From positions 1 through 64,000 of the forward strand of contig DASXZW010000046.1 in NCBI GenBank assembly GCA_036501665.1: a stretch of DNA of 64,000 bases, read 5' to 3'. Below the pieces are notes generated by a model. That model ran no database searches and was not told the DNA's origin. It worked only from the letters and a program-made list of their open reading frames with translations. Below, in pieces: positions 42,073 to 49,587 of the stretch. Source of the stretch: DATAUD01 sp036501665. GTDB lineage: Bacteria; Verrucomicrobiota; Verrucomicrobiia; Limisphaerales; Palsa-1400. Both the position numbers and the translations under genes were made by a program. Every line of letters begins with the position of its first letter. Position 1 is the stretch's first letter.

Positions 42073-43314
42073 CTACGTTGCCATTGCCTTGCCCGCGATC
42101 CAGCCTGTCGTCCAGGCCGCCTGGAAATTGTAACCGCCAGTGATGCCGTCGATATCCAGCAGTTCGCCCGCAAAATAAAGTCCGGGTCGAAGCCGACTCT
42201 CCATCGTGCGAAAATCAACTTCCTGCAAACGCACGCCGCCGCAAGTGACGAATTCGTCCTTGTTCAGACTCTTCCCCGTCACGGGCAGTTCGCATCGCGT
42301 CAAACATTGAATGAGGGCGTGTCGCGCGGCGCCGGATAAATTTGAATTGCGAACATCCAAGGCAATGCCCGAAGTCAATACGAGCTTTTCCCAAAGCCGC
42401 ATCGGCAGGGGAGCGATTGGCTCCTTGATGACGAACCTCGCCGCATTGGACGCGGCTCGCGAGCGGAGGACGGCTTCGATTTGCTCAACGCTCATTTCAG
42501 GGAGCCAATTGACGCGCAACTGGAAATTATAATTTACTTCTTGAAGACTTCGCGCGCCCCATGCCGAAAGCCGAAGAATCGCCGGCCCGCTGACGCCCCA
42601 ATGGGTGAGAAGTATAGGACCGCGTTCGCGCAATTTCGCCTCGGCAATCGAAACTTCAACCGACGCGACCGAGACTCCCGAAAGTTCGCGCACCCATTCC
42701 GCATCAACGTGAAAACTAAAAAGCGACGGCGCAAGAGGTTCGATGGAGTGGCCGAGCGAAACTGGAAGACTCCCGCCCGCAGCGCTGCGACACCCGCCAG
42801 TGGCAAGAAGCAAGCGATCACACGCCATGATTTGGCCGCGAACATCGGTCAAACGAAAGCCACCCTCGGTCGGATATTCAGCGCGGGCGATGTCAACGCC
42901 TGTCCGAAGTTTGACGCCGGTGTTTTCAGCGGCGGTCGTAAGACAGTCAATAATTGTTTGCGATGAGTCCGTGGTGGGAAACATCCGGCCATCCGGTTCA
43001 GTTTTCAACTTGACTCCACGCGCTGCGAACCACGCAACCGTCTCCTCCATGGCGAAAACCTGATACGGACTATGAAGCGCCCTTGCGCCTCGCGGATAAT
43101 TCTCAGACAGGACGCTCGTATCCAATTGGCCGTTCGTGACATTGCATCTGCCGCCGCCTGAAATGCGGACTTTTCCGAGGAACCGATCCGTTTTTTCCAG
43201 GATCGTCACCTCGACATTGGGCGAAGACTCCGCGCAAGCGATCGCCGCGAAGAATCCCGCGGCCCCGCCTCCAATAACAATGACCCTGCGCTTAGGCACG
43301 ATGGAGCGTAGCAT
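42073..43314 (-). CDS. HI0933-like NAD(P)/FAD-dependent oxidoreductase
   Basis: 413 residues from the ATG at 43314; another in-frame start at 43347 would add 11. Rossmann FAD motif VIVIGGGAAGFFAAI at the N-terminus, the family hallmark GKVRISGGGRCNVTN at about residue 50, LLLATGGCR in the middle, THWGVSGPAILRLSAWGA, and the C-terminal GITGGYNFQAAWTTGWIAGK closing the flavin site. HI0933-like proteins (YhiN/BaiN group) are flavoproteins of largely unknown substrate. Its stop directly abuts the stop of the convergent kinase gene. Confidence 0.9.
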   Translation of the reverse strand: MLRSIVPKRRVIVIGGGAAGFFAAIACAESSPNVEVTILEKTDRFLGKVRISGGGRCNVTNGQLDTSVLSENYPRGARALHSPYQVFAMEETVAWFAARGVKLKTEPDGRMFPTTDSSQTIIDCLTTAAENTGVKLRTGVDIARAEYPTEGGFRLTDVRGQIMACDRLLLATGGCRSAAGGSLPVSLGHSIEPLAPSLFSFHVDAEWVRELSGVSVASVEVSIAEAKLRERGPILLTHWGVSGPAILRLSAWGARSLQEVNYNFQLRVNWLPEMSVEQIEAVLRSRAASNAARFVIKEPIAPLPMRLWEKLVLTSGIALDVRNSNLSGAARHALIQCLTRCELPVTGKSLNKDEFVTCGGVRLQEVDFRTMESRLRPGLYFAGELLDIDGITGGYNFQAAWTTGWIAGKAMAT

Positions 43315-43381
43315 ATTCAAACCCGCTAACGAGGAGAAGAAATGCAATCGCCTTCACGCCAATGCGTTCATGCGGCTGCGG

Positions 43382-43402
43382 CCAAGCGCCAAGCGCCAAG
43401 CG
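43382..43402. repeat. Tandem CCAAGCG x3 in the 333-bp gap before the tRNA
   Basis: Three head-to-tail copies of CCAAGCG lie upstream of the flavoprotein gene. The rest of the gap 43315-43647 shows no gene or recognisable element. Confidence 0.5.
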
Positions 43403-43647
43403 ATCCAAGGCCACTTCTGAAAAATTAGTAAAGTAAAAGTTAAAATTTGAACCCGGCAAATTTCTCCCTTGCTGGATACGAGATGATTCAATGCGACTGA
43501 AACAGACGAAAAGGCCCTCCACAAATATTAAATCGGCAAGCCTTTACCCTGGCTCCTGAGATTTTTATAATGGTTTATCATTCCAAATGTGATTCAAAAA
43601 ACTTGCCTGAAAGGCCAAGTAAAACTAGTGTGAAAGCCTGTCGAGTC

Positions 43648-43723
43648 GCCAGTTTAGCTCAGTTGGCAGAGCAACGCTTTCGTAAAGCGTGGGTCGTTGG
43701 TTCGAATCCAATAACTGGCTCCA
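43648..43723 (+). tRNA. tRNA-Thr (anticodon CGT)
   Basis: A full cloverleaf: acceptor GCCAGTT/AACTGGC, D arm GCTC...GAGC, anticodon stem ACGCT/AGCGT with loop TTCGTAA (anticodon CGT, reading ACG), variable GGGTC, and T arm GTTGG-TTCGAAT-CCAAT. The discriminator T is followed by an encoded CCA (43721-43723). It is an isolated tRNA gene. An integrase remnant begins 160 bases downstream, which suggests that this region has served as an integration site. Confidence 0.95.
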
Positions 43724-43883
43724 TTTCTAACTGTTAGTGCCGTAATGGTTTACGAGTCGGGTGGCCCCGAGACTGACATCAAATTCAGCGCTTTGCGAGC
43801 AATTTGAGATGCGGGGACGTGCTCTGGCTGCTTGCTAACGGTTCGGCTTCGGTCTTCTTTTAAAACGCGGTTGTGTAATCGTT

Positions 43884-44048
43884 ATGAAAACACGTCACCG
43901 TTTAATCCATCGCGGCGCTCGAAGCGGCGTCTTCTATTGCGTTGACAGTAACGCTGGCAAACGCACGAGACTGAACACTTCAAACGTGGACTCCGCACGG
44001 TATGGCAGGTTCTCGAGACAGGTAAACGTCAGGTCAAAAAGGATTTAA
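43884..44048 (+). pseudogene. Remnant of a tyrosine recombinase (integrase) N-terminus
   Basis: A 54-codon frame, MKTRHRLIHRGARSGVFYCV continuing DSNAGKRTRLNTSNVDSAR, then unrelated residues and a stop. From memory, the pattern R-L-I-x-R-G-x-R-x-G-x-F-Y-C-V-D-x-x-x-G-K-R-x-x-L-x-T begins phage-type integrases common in Verrucomicrobia, where it continues into an AR-x-I-V-x-A-K helix; here homology ends at DSAR. The rest of the integrase, including the catalytic domain, is missing. Its location next to a tRNA gene fits a decayed integrated element. Moderate confidence, as it rests on a short match. Confidence 0.5.
44022..44047. repeat. 26-bp direct repeat, left copy
   Basis: GTAAACGTCAGGTCAAAAAG followed by GATTTA matches 22 of 26 bases at 46981-47006 in the same orientation. 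The two copies bracket the NERD gene and the hybrid kinase gene. The left copy overlaps the end of the integrase remnant frame. Confidence 0.5.
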
Positions 44049-44173
44049 AAACCATTTCGCTCTTGCTAGGGCGATTTCGGGGGCAACGCCGCGTATTTAG
44101 CCATGATTTTTTGTGAAATGCTGAAGCAGTCGCCGCTGTAAAGAACCTGCCGTGATCTGCCGATAACTAAACA

Positions 44174-44201
44174 AAGAAAACCGACTAATCCGGGTTTTCT
44201 T
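44174..44201. terminator. AAGAAAACC/GGTTTTCTT hairpin
   Basis: A 9-bp stem around a 10-base loop, ending in TTTTCTT on the plus strand, 17 bases before the NERD gene start. It could terminate transcription entering from the tRNA and integrase remnant. Confidence 0.4.
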
Positions 44202-44218
44202 CAGTCATTCTTGTACGT

Positions 44219-45262
44219 ATGCTGCTAAAGTCAAAGGACGACATCGCGCCTCAAATGGCTGAATTGGAAGATTTGCTGCAAGCACCTCTTCCCAGTCACA
44301 CTCGTGCCAAGGTCCTTCGCGAAAAAAACATGGTTCGTGCCGGAGCGAAGGCAGAAAAGGAGGCCGCTTACCAGATTGATTTTGCCTTGAAGGAGCATAA
44401 AAACTGGGTGGTGATCCACGATCTTCGGCTGGAACACAATGGCCGGGTCGCTCAGATCGACCATTTACTGTTTGTCCCAACCTGGGATTTCTACGTAGTC
44501 GAAACGAAGTCAATACAAACGGTGTTAAGCGTGGAGCCGGGACAATGGAGTTTTGTCCAAAAGGAGCATTGGCAGGGAATGCAAAATCCCATCGAACAAA
44601 ACGCCCGGCATATTGAAGTTTTGCGTGAGTTAATCAAGGAACGCGAGTGGTTGCCGAGAACCATGGGAATTCCCGTAATCCCGCGATTCGTAAACGTTGT
44701 CCTCGTTCCGTCCGAGTGCCTGATCAAAAAACAGGAAGAATTCACCTGGGTGCTCCACATGGATGAATTCGTCACCAAGGCTCGAAAAGACATTCACCTG
44801 GGGAGTTTGGCGCTGAACTTTATTCACAATCACACTGGCGAAGCGGCTCAGGCTTTGGGATTTAAACTCGTTGAAAATCATCGTCCGGGCAAGATCGATT
44901 ACCGCAAGAAATTCGGAATTCAAGATGTGGATCAAAAGCGGTCAACCCGATGCTCGACCCCCGGCAGGCGTGAGTGCGAAATGTGTCGCAACGGGGTGAG
45001 TGATGCGGAGGTTGATTATTGTCTGAAACATAGTGAGCGATTTGCTGGAAAGTCGCTTTGCAGAAAATGTCAATCATACGCACCGCATTCCATCCAAGGT
45101 AAGTCAATAAAAAGTTCTCGCAATGAAAGCTTGCCACACGATCAATGCGCCGGCTGCGGGGTAAATGTTGAGCTAAAAGTCAGAAATTTCTGTCGCTTCA
45201 ACAAGCAGCGGTTTCACTCCCAAATACTTTGCAGGGATTGCCAGGAAAAGGTCAAAGCGTGA
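44219..45262 (+). CDS. NERD-domain nuclease-like protein with two tandem zinc-ribbon motifs
   Basis: 347 residues. The NERD domain at about 38-150 shows GAKAEKEAAYQIDFAL, then QIDHLLFVPTWDFYVVETKS with the D...E-x-K arrangement of restriction-type nuclease folds. After a helical middle part, the C-terminus (about 250-345) holds two copies of one motif, C-x2-C-x11-C-x12-C-x2-C: the first starts CEMCRNG and ends CRKC, the second starts CAGCGVN and ends CRDC. Spacing is identical in both. NERD proteins are predicted to process DNA; the duplicated ribbon suggests nucleic-acid binding. No signal peptide. The start at 44219 lacks a clear ribosome binding site. Confidence 0.8.
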   Translation: MLLKSKDDIAPQMAELEDLLQAPLPSHTRAKVLREKNMVRAGAKAEKEAAYQIDFALKEHKNWVVIHDLRLEHNGRVAQIDHLLFVPTWDFYVVETKSIQTVLSVEPGQWSFVQKEHWQGMQNPIEQNARHIEVLRELIKEREWLPRTMGIPVIPRFVNVVLVPSECLIKKQEEFTWVLHMDEFVTKARKDIHLGSLALNFIHNHTGEAAQALGFKLVENHRPGKIDYRKKFGIQDVDQKRSTRCSTPGRRECEMCRNGVSDAEVDYCLKHSERFAGKSLCRKCQSYAPHSIQGKSIKSSRNESLPHDQCAGCGVNVELKVRNFCRFNKQRFHSQILCRDCQEKVKA

Positions 45263-45314
45263 TTCCGCGTTAAGCTTTCCAGGTTCAAAGAGGATGAGCG
45301 CGAGGCTTTGATCG

Positions 45315-46880
45315 TTAGCGCTGGATCGCTTTTCCAACGGCGAGCAATAATTGCTCGACGCTGAAAGGTTTGCCCAGATTGATCACATTCTCCTCGGATT
45401 TTTGAACTCGTTCAGTGTCGCGTTTGGAACCGCTGGCGATGATCACGGGAAGGTCCGGCTTCATTTCCTTGATGGCATGAACCGCTCCCATGCCATCCAT
45501 GTAAGGCATGTCGGTATCGGTGACCACAACCCGGACTTCATTTTTGTGCTCTTCAAATTGAGAAATTCCCTGCACCCCGTTCTTGGCTGTTATCACTTTA
45601 TAACCGTAATTTTCCAGGGTGGTCTTGGTCAGTTCGCTAACAGCTTCTTCGTCCTCGATGACCAGGATCAACTCGCCGCGGCCTGTCGGCAATTGCGGTT
45701 CTTGAGATTTTGCTTCCGAGACACCTGCCGCAGCTTTTAAAGCGGGAAGATAGACCTTGAATTTTGTTCCACGGCCCGGCCCAGTTTCAACATCGATTTG
45801 GCCGCCGGCCTTCTTCACAATGGTAGCCACGGTGGACAGACCCAATCCTGTTCCCTTGTCCGGCAATTTTGTAGTGAAGAACGGCTCGAAAATGCGCGAG
45901 AGGATGTTTGCTGGGATTCCACTGCCGGTATCCGCCACCGAAAGCAGGACGTAAGACCCCGGAGCCCCGTTTAGCTTCTTGGCAGCTTCAAGGTCGAGCA
46001 TCACGTTTTGGGCTGAAAGGCTCAAACGGCCTCCGCTCGGCATTGCATCGCGCGCATTCACGCAGAGGTTTAAGAGCACCTGATGCAATTCGGTGGCGTC
46101 GCATTGGACTTGCCAAAGGTCATCGCCGCCCGGACTCAGAGAAATCGTTATTGACTTGGGAAAGGTGTCCTGGACGATCTTTGCCATCTCGCGAACACGA
46201 TTGCTGACCAGCACCGGACCGGTGCCGCCGCGGCCTCTGGCAAAACCCAGGATTTGTTTGACCATGCCGGTGGCCCGCTGCGCGCTGGAATTAATGATAT
46301 CCAGAAACTTTTCCCGCACCGCGTCTTCCTGGCAATTCTTCAGCAACTCCACGCTCATGAGCACCGGAGCCAAAGCATTGTTCAAATCATGCGCGATGCC
46401 GCCTGCCAGAGCTCCAATGCTGTCCATCCGTTGCGCCCGGAGAAAGTCGGCCTCCAGTTTTTTCTTCTCAGCGCGCACTTCCGCTTCCAGCAGCGCTCGT
46501 CGGATGGCGGGAACCAGGCGCGCCAGCCGTTGCTTGAGAATGTAATCCGTTGCGCCGCTTTTCAGGCTCTCCACAGCCTGGGCGTCATCAAGCGTTCCAG
46601 AGAGCATGATGACCGGGGTGACTGGCTGAATTCTCTGGGCCAATTGCAACGCCGTAAATCCGTCATATCCAGGGATTCCATGATCGCACAAAATGAGGTC
46701 GAATTGATGTCGGGCCAATTCTGCTTCAAACTTCGGCTTTGATGAAACTACGGTGATGTCACTTCGGAAGCCTTCACTTTCCATCGAGTGTTGGATCAAT
46801 TCCGCGTCAATGGCGGAATCTTCCAAATGCAGAACCCGGATACAGCGAGCTTCACCTGGATTGGCAGAGATGTTTTCCAT
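45315..46880 (-). CDS. Hybrid signalling protein: receiver - histidine kinase - receiver
   Basis: 521 residues from the ATG at 46880; a GTG at 46889 is an alternative. Receiver 1 at about 15-130: VLHLEDSAIDAELIQ, Asp in LILCDHGIPGYDG. HisKA with the phospho-His in GGIAHDLNNALAPVLMSVE (NtrB-like GGIAHD-x-N-N), HATPase (VLLNLCVNARDAMPSGG, ADTGSGIPANILSRIFEPFF, GTGLGLSTVATIV). Receiver 2 at about 400-520: VIEDEEAVSELTK, Asp in VVVTDTDMPYMDGMG, Lys in LGKPFSVEQ. No membrane segment, so it is cytoplasmic. No DNA-binding output is present; it probably passes phosphate within a relay. The partner is unknown. Confidence 0.88.
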   Translation of the reverse strand: MENISANPGEARCIRVLHLEDSAIDAELIQHSMESEGFRSDITVVSSKPKFEAELARHQFDLILCDHGIPGYDGFTALQLAQRIQPVTPVIMLSGTLDDAQAVESLKSGATDYILKQRLARLVPAIRRALLEAEVRAEKKKLEADFLRAQRMDSIGALAGGIAHDLNNALAPVLMSVELLKNCQEDAVREKFLDIINSSAQRATGMVKQILGFARGRGGTGPVLVSNRVREMAKIVQDTFPKSITISLSPGGDDLWQVQCDATELHQVLLNLCVNARDAMPSGGRLSLSAQNVMLDLEAAKKLNGAPGSYVLLSVADTGSGIPANILSRIFEPFFTTKLPDKGTGLGLSTVATIVKKAGGQIDVETGPGRGTKFKVYLPALKAAAGVSEAKSQEPQLPTGRGELILVIEDEEAVSELTKTTLENYGYKVITAKNGVQGISQFEEHKNEVRVVVTDTDMPYMDGMGAVHAIKEMKPDLPVIIASGSKRDTERVQKSEENVINLGKPFSVEQLLLAVGKAIQR

Positions 46881-46980
46881 GGATTGCACAGTACGTAATG
46901 CTTATCGGACTTTTTCTCGGAAATCTTAACTGCAAAAATCCGATTAAACGACTCTGGCTGAGCAAAAACCTTATCAAAGC

Positions 46981-47006
46981 GTAAGTGTCAGGTCAACAGG
47001 GATTTA
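46981..47006. repeat. 26-bp direct repeat, right copy
   Basis: GTAAGTGTCAGGTCAACAGG followed by GATTTA, 22 of 26 bases identical to 44022-44047. It lies in the 306-base gap 46881-47186, which otherwise shows no gene. Confidence 0.5.
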
Positions 47007-47186
47007 CTTATTCCGCTTTTGGCCGGTAAATGTTGGGGTTTTCCGAAGTTTTGTTCAGGAAAATTTTGCGGAAAATTGTAGTGGCAGATCATACCTGGAC
47101 TTTCTTTTTTGGCATTGTGAGCTGCGGATTTGGCTTGTTCGTCGTGTTTCAGGGCCGCAGTTTTTGGACTTCAGTGTAAAGTCTAA

Positions 47187-48500
47187 TTAGGGATGATGGG
47201 CAGCCGCGTTAGGGGAAGATTCAACCGGCAATGTGAAATAAAACGTTGCGCCTTTGTTCACCTCCGCTTCCGCCCAGATTCGTCCTCCGTGGCGTTGAAT
47301 GATGCGTTGAACAATGGAGAGGCCGACGCCTGTCCCTTCATATTGATCAGAGGAATGAAGCCGTTGAAAAACGCCAAAAAGCTTTCCCGCGTATTCCATG
47401 TCGAACCCGGCGCCGTTGTCCCGAACGAAATAGATCGTTTTCCCCTCGGATAGCTGATGGTTCACCTCGACGGTCGGTTTCTCCTTCTTTCGTGTGTATT
47501 TAAACGCGTTCGACAGCAAATTGACCAATGCCTGCCGGAGCAGCGACGGATCGCCCACGCAATCCGGCAGATTGCCCACCCCGACTTCAACATGTCGATC
47601 GCTTTGTTCTTTGCGCAATTCTTCCACGATTTCATGCACCAGGCTCGAAATTTTCACTGGCAACCTGGATAGCTGTTGCCGCCCAAGATGGGAGAAGCCC
47701 AGCAAATCATCGATCAACTGCCCCATTCGTTTGCTGCTGGTGCTGACCACGTTGAGGAGTCGTTGAGCTTCAGAGGGCATCTGCGCCGAAAATCGTTGAA
47801 GGACGATGTCTGAAAAACCGTCGATCGCCCGCAGCGGCGCGCGCAAATCGTGCGAGACTGAATAGGAAAATGCTTCGAGTTCCTTGTTTGCCGCTTCCAA
47901 ATCCTTGTTCGCGGACTTTAGCCTCGTGTTGAGCTGTTTCAAATCCTCCTGCGTCAGGCTTAATTCCTTGTTGCGCTGAATGGCCGCGTCGTAGGTGGAA
48001 AGAAGAAGATTGAGGATTTGCAGGCGGTCAGCGGTGATGAAGTGTTTGCGTTCGTTGAAAAATATTTCCACACCCATCCCGGCTCGTTCGCCCATGCGCA
48101 CTTCCTGATTGGCGAGAATGAACCGCACGCGGCTCAAGAGATGGCGTTCGTCGTAGGGTTTGAGGATAAAGTTGTCCGCCCGGCATTCCAACCCGCTGAT
48201 GACGTCCTGGGGATCCGACAACGTTGTTACAAGGATGAGTGGCGTATCAGAGAGTAAAGGGTCTGTTTTTATGTTTCGGCACAATTCGTATCCGTCCATC
48301 TCCGGCATGACCACGTCGCTGATGATGAGCGTGGGTTTGTGCCGCCGCGCCGCTTCCAATGCCAGGCGTCCGTTGGCGGCAGCGGTGACCTGGTAGCCTT
48401 GTTGTTCAAGGATGTAGCGGAGATGTTGAGCCTGCGTCGGACTGTCTTCGGCAATCAGAATTTCAACGGACGTTGGAGTGGATTTTGTTTCGATATTCAT
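47187..48500 (-). CDS. Receiver-histidine kinase output protein of the chemosensory operon
   Basis: 437 residues. A receiver domain at about 12-130 (ILIAEDSPTQAQHLRYILEQ, Asp in LIISDVVMPEMDGYEL, Lys in FILKPYDERHLL), a coiled linker (about 175-215), HisKA with the phospho-His in SYSVSHDLRAPLRAIDGFSD, and HATPase (LVNLLSNAFKYTRKKEK, RDNGAGFDMEYAGKLFGVFQ, EGTGVGLSIVQRII). It overlaps cheB by 4 bases and is the last gene of the operon. In the Pseudomonas wsp operon this slot holds WspR, a receiver with a GGDEF output. Here the receiver controls a kinase, so the signal continues as phosphotransfer. Confidence 0.9.
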   Translation of the reverse strand: MNIETKSTPTSVEILIAEDSPTQAQHLRYILEQQGYQVTAAANGRLALEAARRHKPTLIISDVVMPEMDGYELCRNIKTDPLLSDTPLILVTTLSDPQDVISGLECRADNFILKPYDERHLLSRVRFILANQEVRMGERAGMGVEIFFNERKHFITADRLQILNLLLSTYDAAIQRNKELSLTQEDLKQLNTRLKSANKDLEAANKELEAFSYSVSHDLRAPLRAIDGFSDIVLQRFSAQMPSEAQRLLNVVSTSSKRMGQLIDDLLGFSHLGRQQLSRLPVKISSLVHEIVEELRKEQSDRHVEVGVGNLPDCVGDPSLLRQALVNLLSNAFKYTRKKEKPTVEVNHQLSEGKTIYFVRDNGAGFDMEYAGKLFGVFQRLHSSDQYEGTGVGLSIVQRIIQRHGGRIWAEAEVNKGATFYFTLPVESSPNAAAHHP

Positions 48501-49579
48501 GATTTTGTTGCTTCAGTGCGCTGGTGTAGGCGGTTGGCGACCGAAATAAGGGTTGCAGCGATTTTGTCTGCGGCGAGAACATACATAGCGCCGCCGATCT
48601 GGATCGCTTCTCCAGGCATGCCGTGAACAACGGAGCTTTCCCGGTCCTGCGCAATGGTCACCGCCCCGTTGTCCCTCATGAGCTTTAATTCCGCGGCGCC
48701 GTCTTTTCCCATGCCGGTCAACAAAACTCCCACCGAATCCGGTCCGCACACTTCCGCCAGTGAACGGAACAAAAATGAAACCGCGGGTCTCAAGCCATTC
48801 TCAGGTTCTTCCCCGGACATTATGATTCGCCCGCCGGCGCCGACGCCCATATGGAAATCGTCCGCAGCCAGGTATGCGTGACCGGGCAGCGGAAAAGTTC
48901 CGTGTGACGCCACATGAACCGGCAATCCGGTGGTCTGGTTAAGCCATTCAACCATGCCAGGCAGAAAACCTCGCGCGACATGCTGGACAATGAGGAGAGG
49001 GCAGGGGAAATCTTTTGTCAAACTAGAAAGAATTGTCTGAAGAACAAGCGGGCCGCCGGTGGACGCGCCGATGCCCACCAGCGTCACCTTGCCCGGCAAA
49101 GGTTTTCGTTCGACCGGACGCGACGTGATTGTTGTGGTTGATCCCGCCCGTGGCCAGCGGCGCACAACTTTGACTTCGGACATCAACTTCACCGTGTCGA
49201 GCAAGTTCGCGGCTAATCGCTCAAAATCCGCATTTTCGCGAGCCACTGGCTTTTCCACGCAGGCGACTGCTCCGGCCTCCATCATGCGGAATGTGGTGAC
49301 GACCTGTTTGGTATCTGTTGTCGCCGAGCAAATTATGATTGGCACCGGCTCGGTCTCCATGATGAGGCGTGTGGCCTCGAACCCATCGAGGTTGGGCATG
49401 TTGATGTCCATGACGACGACGTCTGGTTTTTTCACGCGAACGAAATCCACCGCGGCCTGGCCGTCGTTGACCGTCCCAACAATGTGGATTTGCGGATCAG
49501 ACTCAAGAAGGTGAACCAGAAACATCCGCATCAACTTTGAATCATCGGCTACTAATACATTGATCTTCTGGCTGGTCAT
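48497..49579 (-). CDS. cheB: Chemoreceptor methylesterase CheB (WspF-like)
   Basis: 360 residues. Receiver domain at about 1-125 (VLVADDSKLMRMFLVHLLES, Asp in VVVMDINMPNLDGFEA, Lys in CVEKPVARE). The methylesterase domain follows at about 165-350 with the catalytic set: Ser in GIGASTGGPLVLQT, His in IVQHVARGFLPGM, and Asp in LLTGMGKDGAAELK. It removes methyl groups (or deamidates) from the receptor encoded upstream and opposes CheR. It overlaps the REC-kinase gene by 4 bases and follows cheA by 8 bases. Confidence 0.95.
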   Translation of the reverse strand: MTSQKINVLVADDSKLMRMFLVHLLESDPQIHIVGTVNDGQAAVDFVRVKKPDVVVMDINMPNLDGFEATRLIMETEPVPIIICSATTDTKQVVTTFRMMEAGAVACVEKPVARENADFERLAANLLDTVKLMSEVKVVRRWPRAGSTTTITSRPVERKPLPGKVTLVGIGASTGGPLVLQTILSSLTKDFPCPLLIVQHVARGFLPGMVEWLNQTTGLPVHVASHGTFPLPGHAYLAADDFHMGVGAGGRIIMSGEEPENGLRPAVSFLFRSLAEVCGPDSVGVLLTGMGKDGAAELKLMRDNGAVTIAQDRESSVVHGMPGEAIQIGGAMYVLAADKIAATLISVANRLHQRTEATKS

Positions 49580-49587
49580 TGCATTTC

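Noticed and set aside
47110..47128. Possible sigma-54 promoter TTGGCATTGTGAGCTGC
   Set aside because: GG and GC are 11 bases apart rather than the required 10, and it does not face a gene at a sensible distance.
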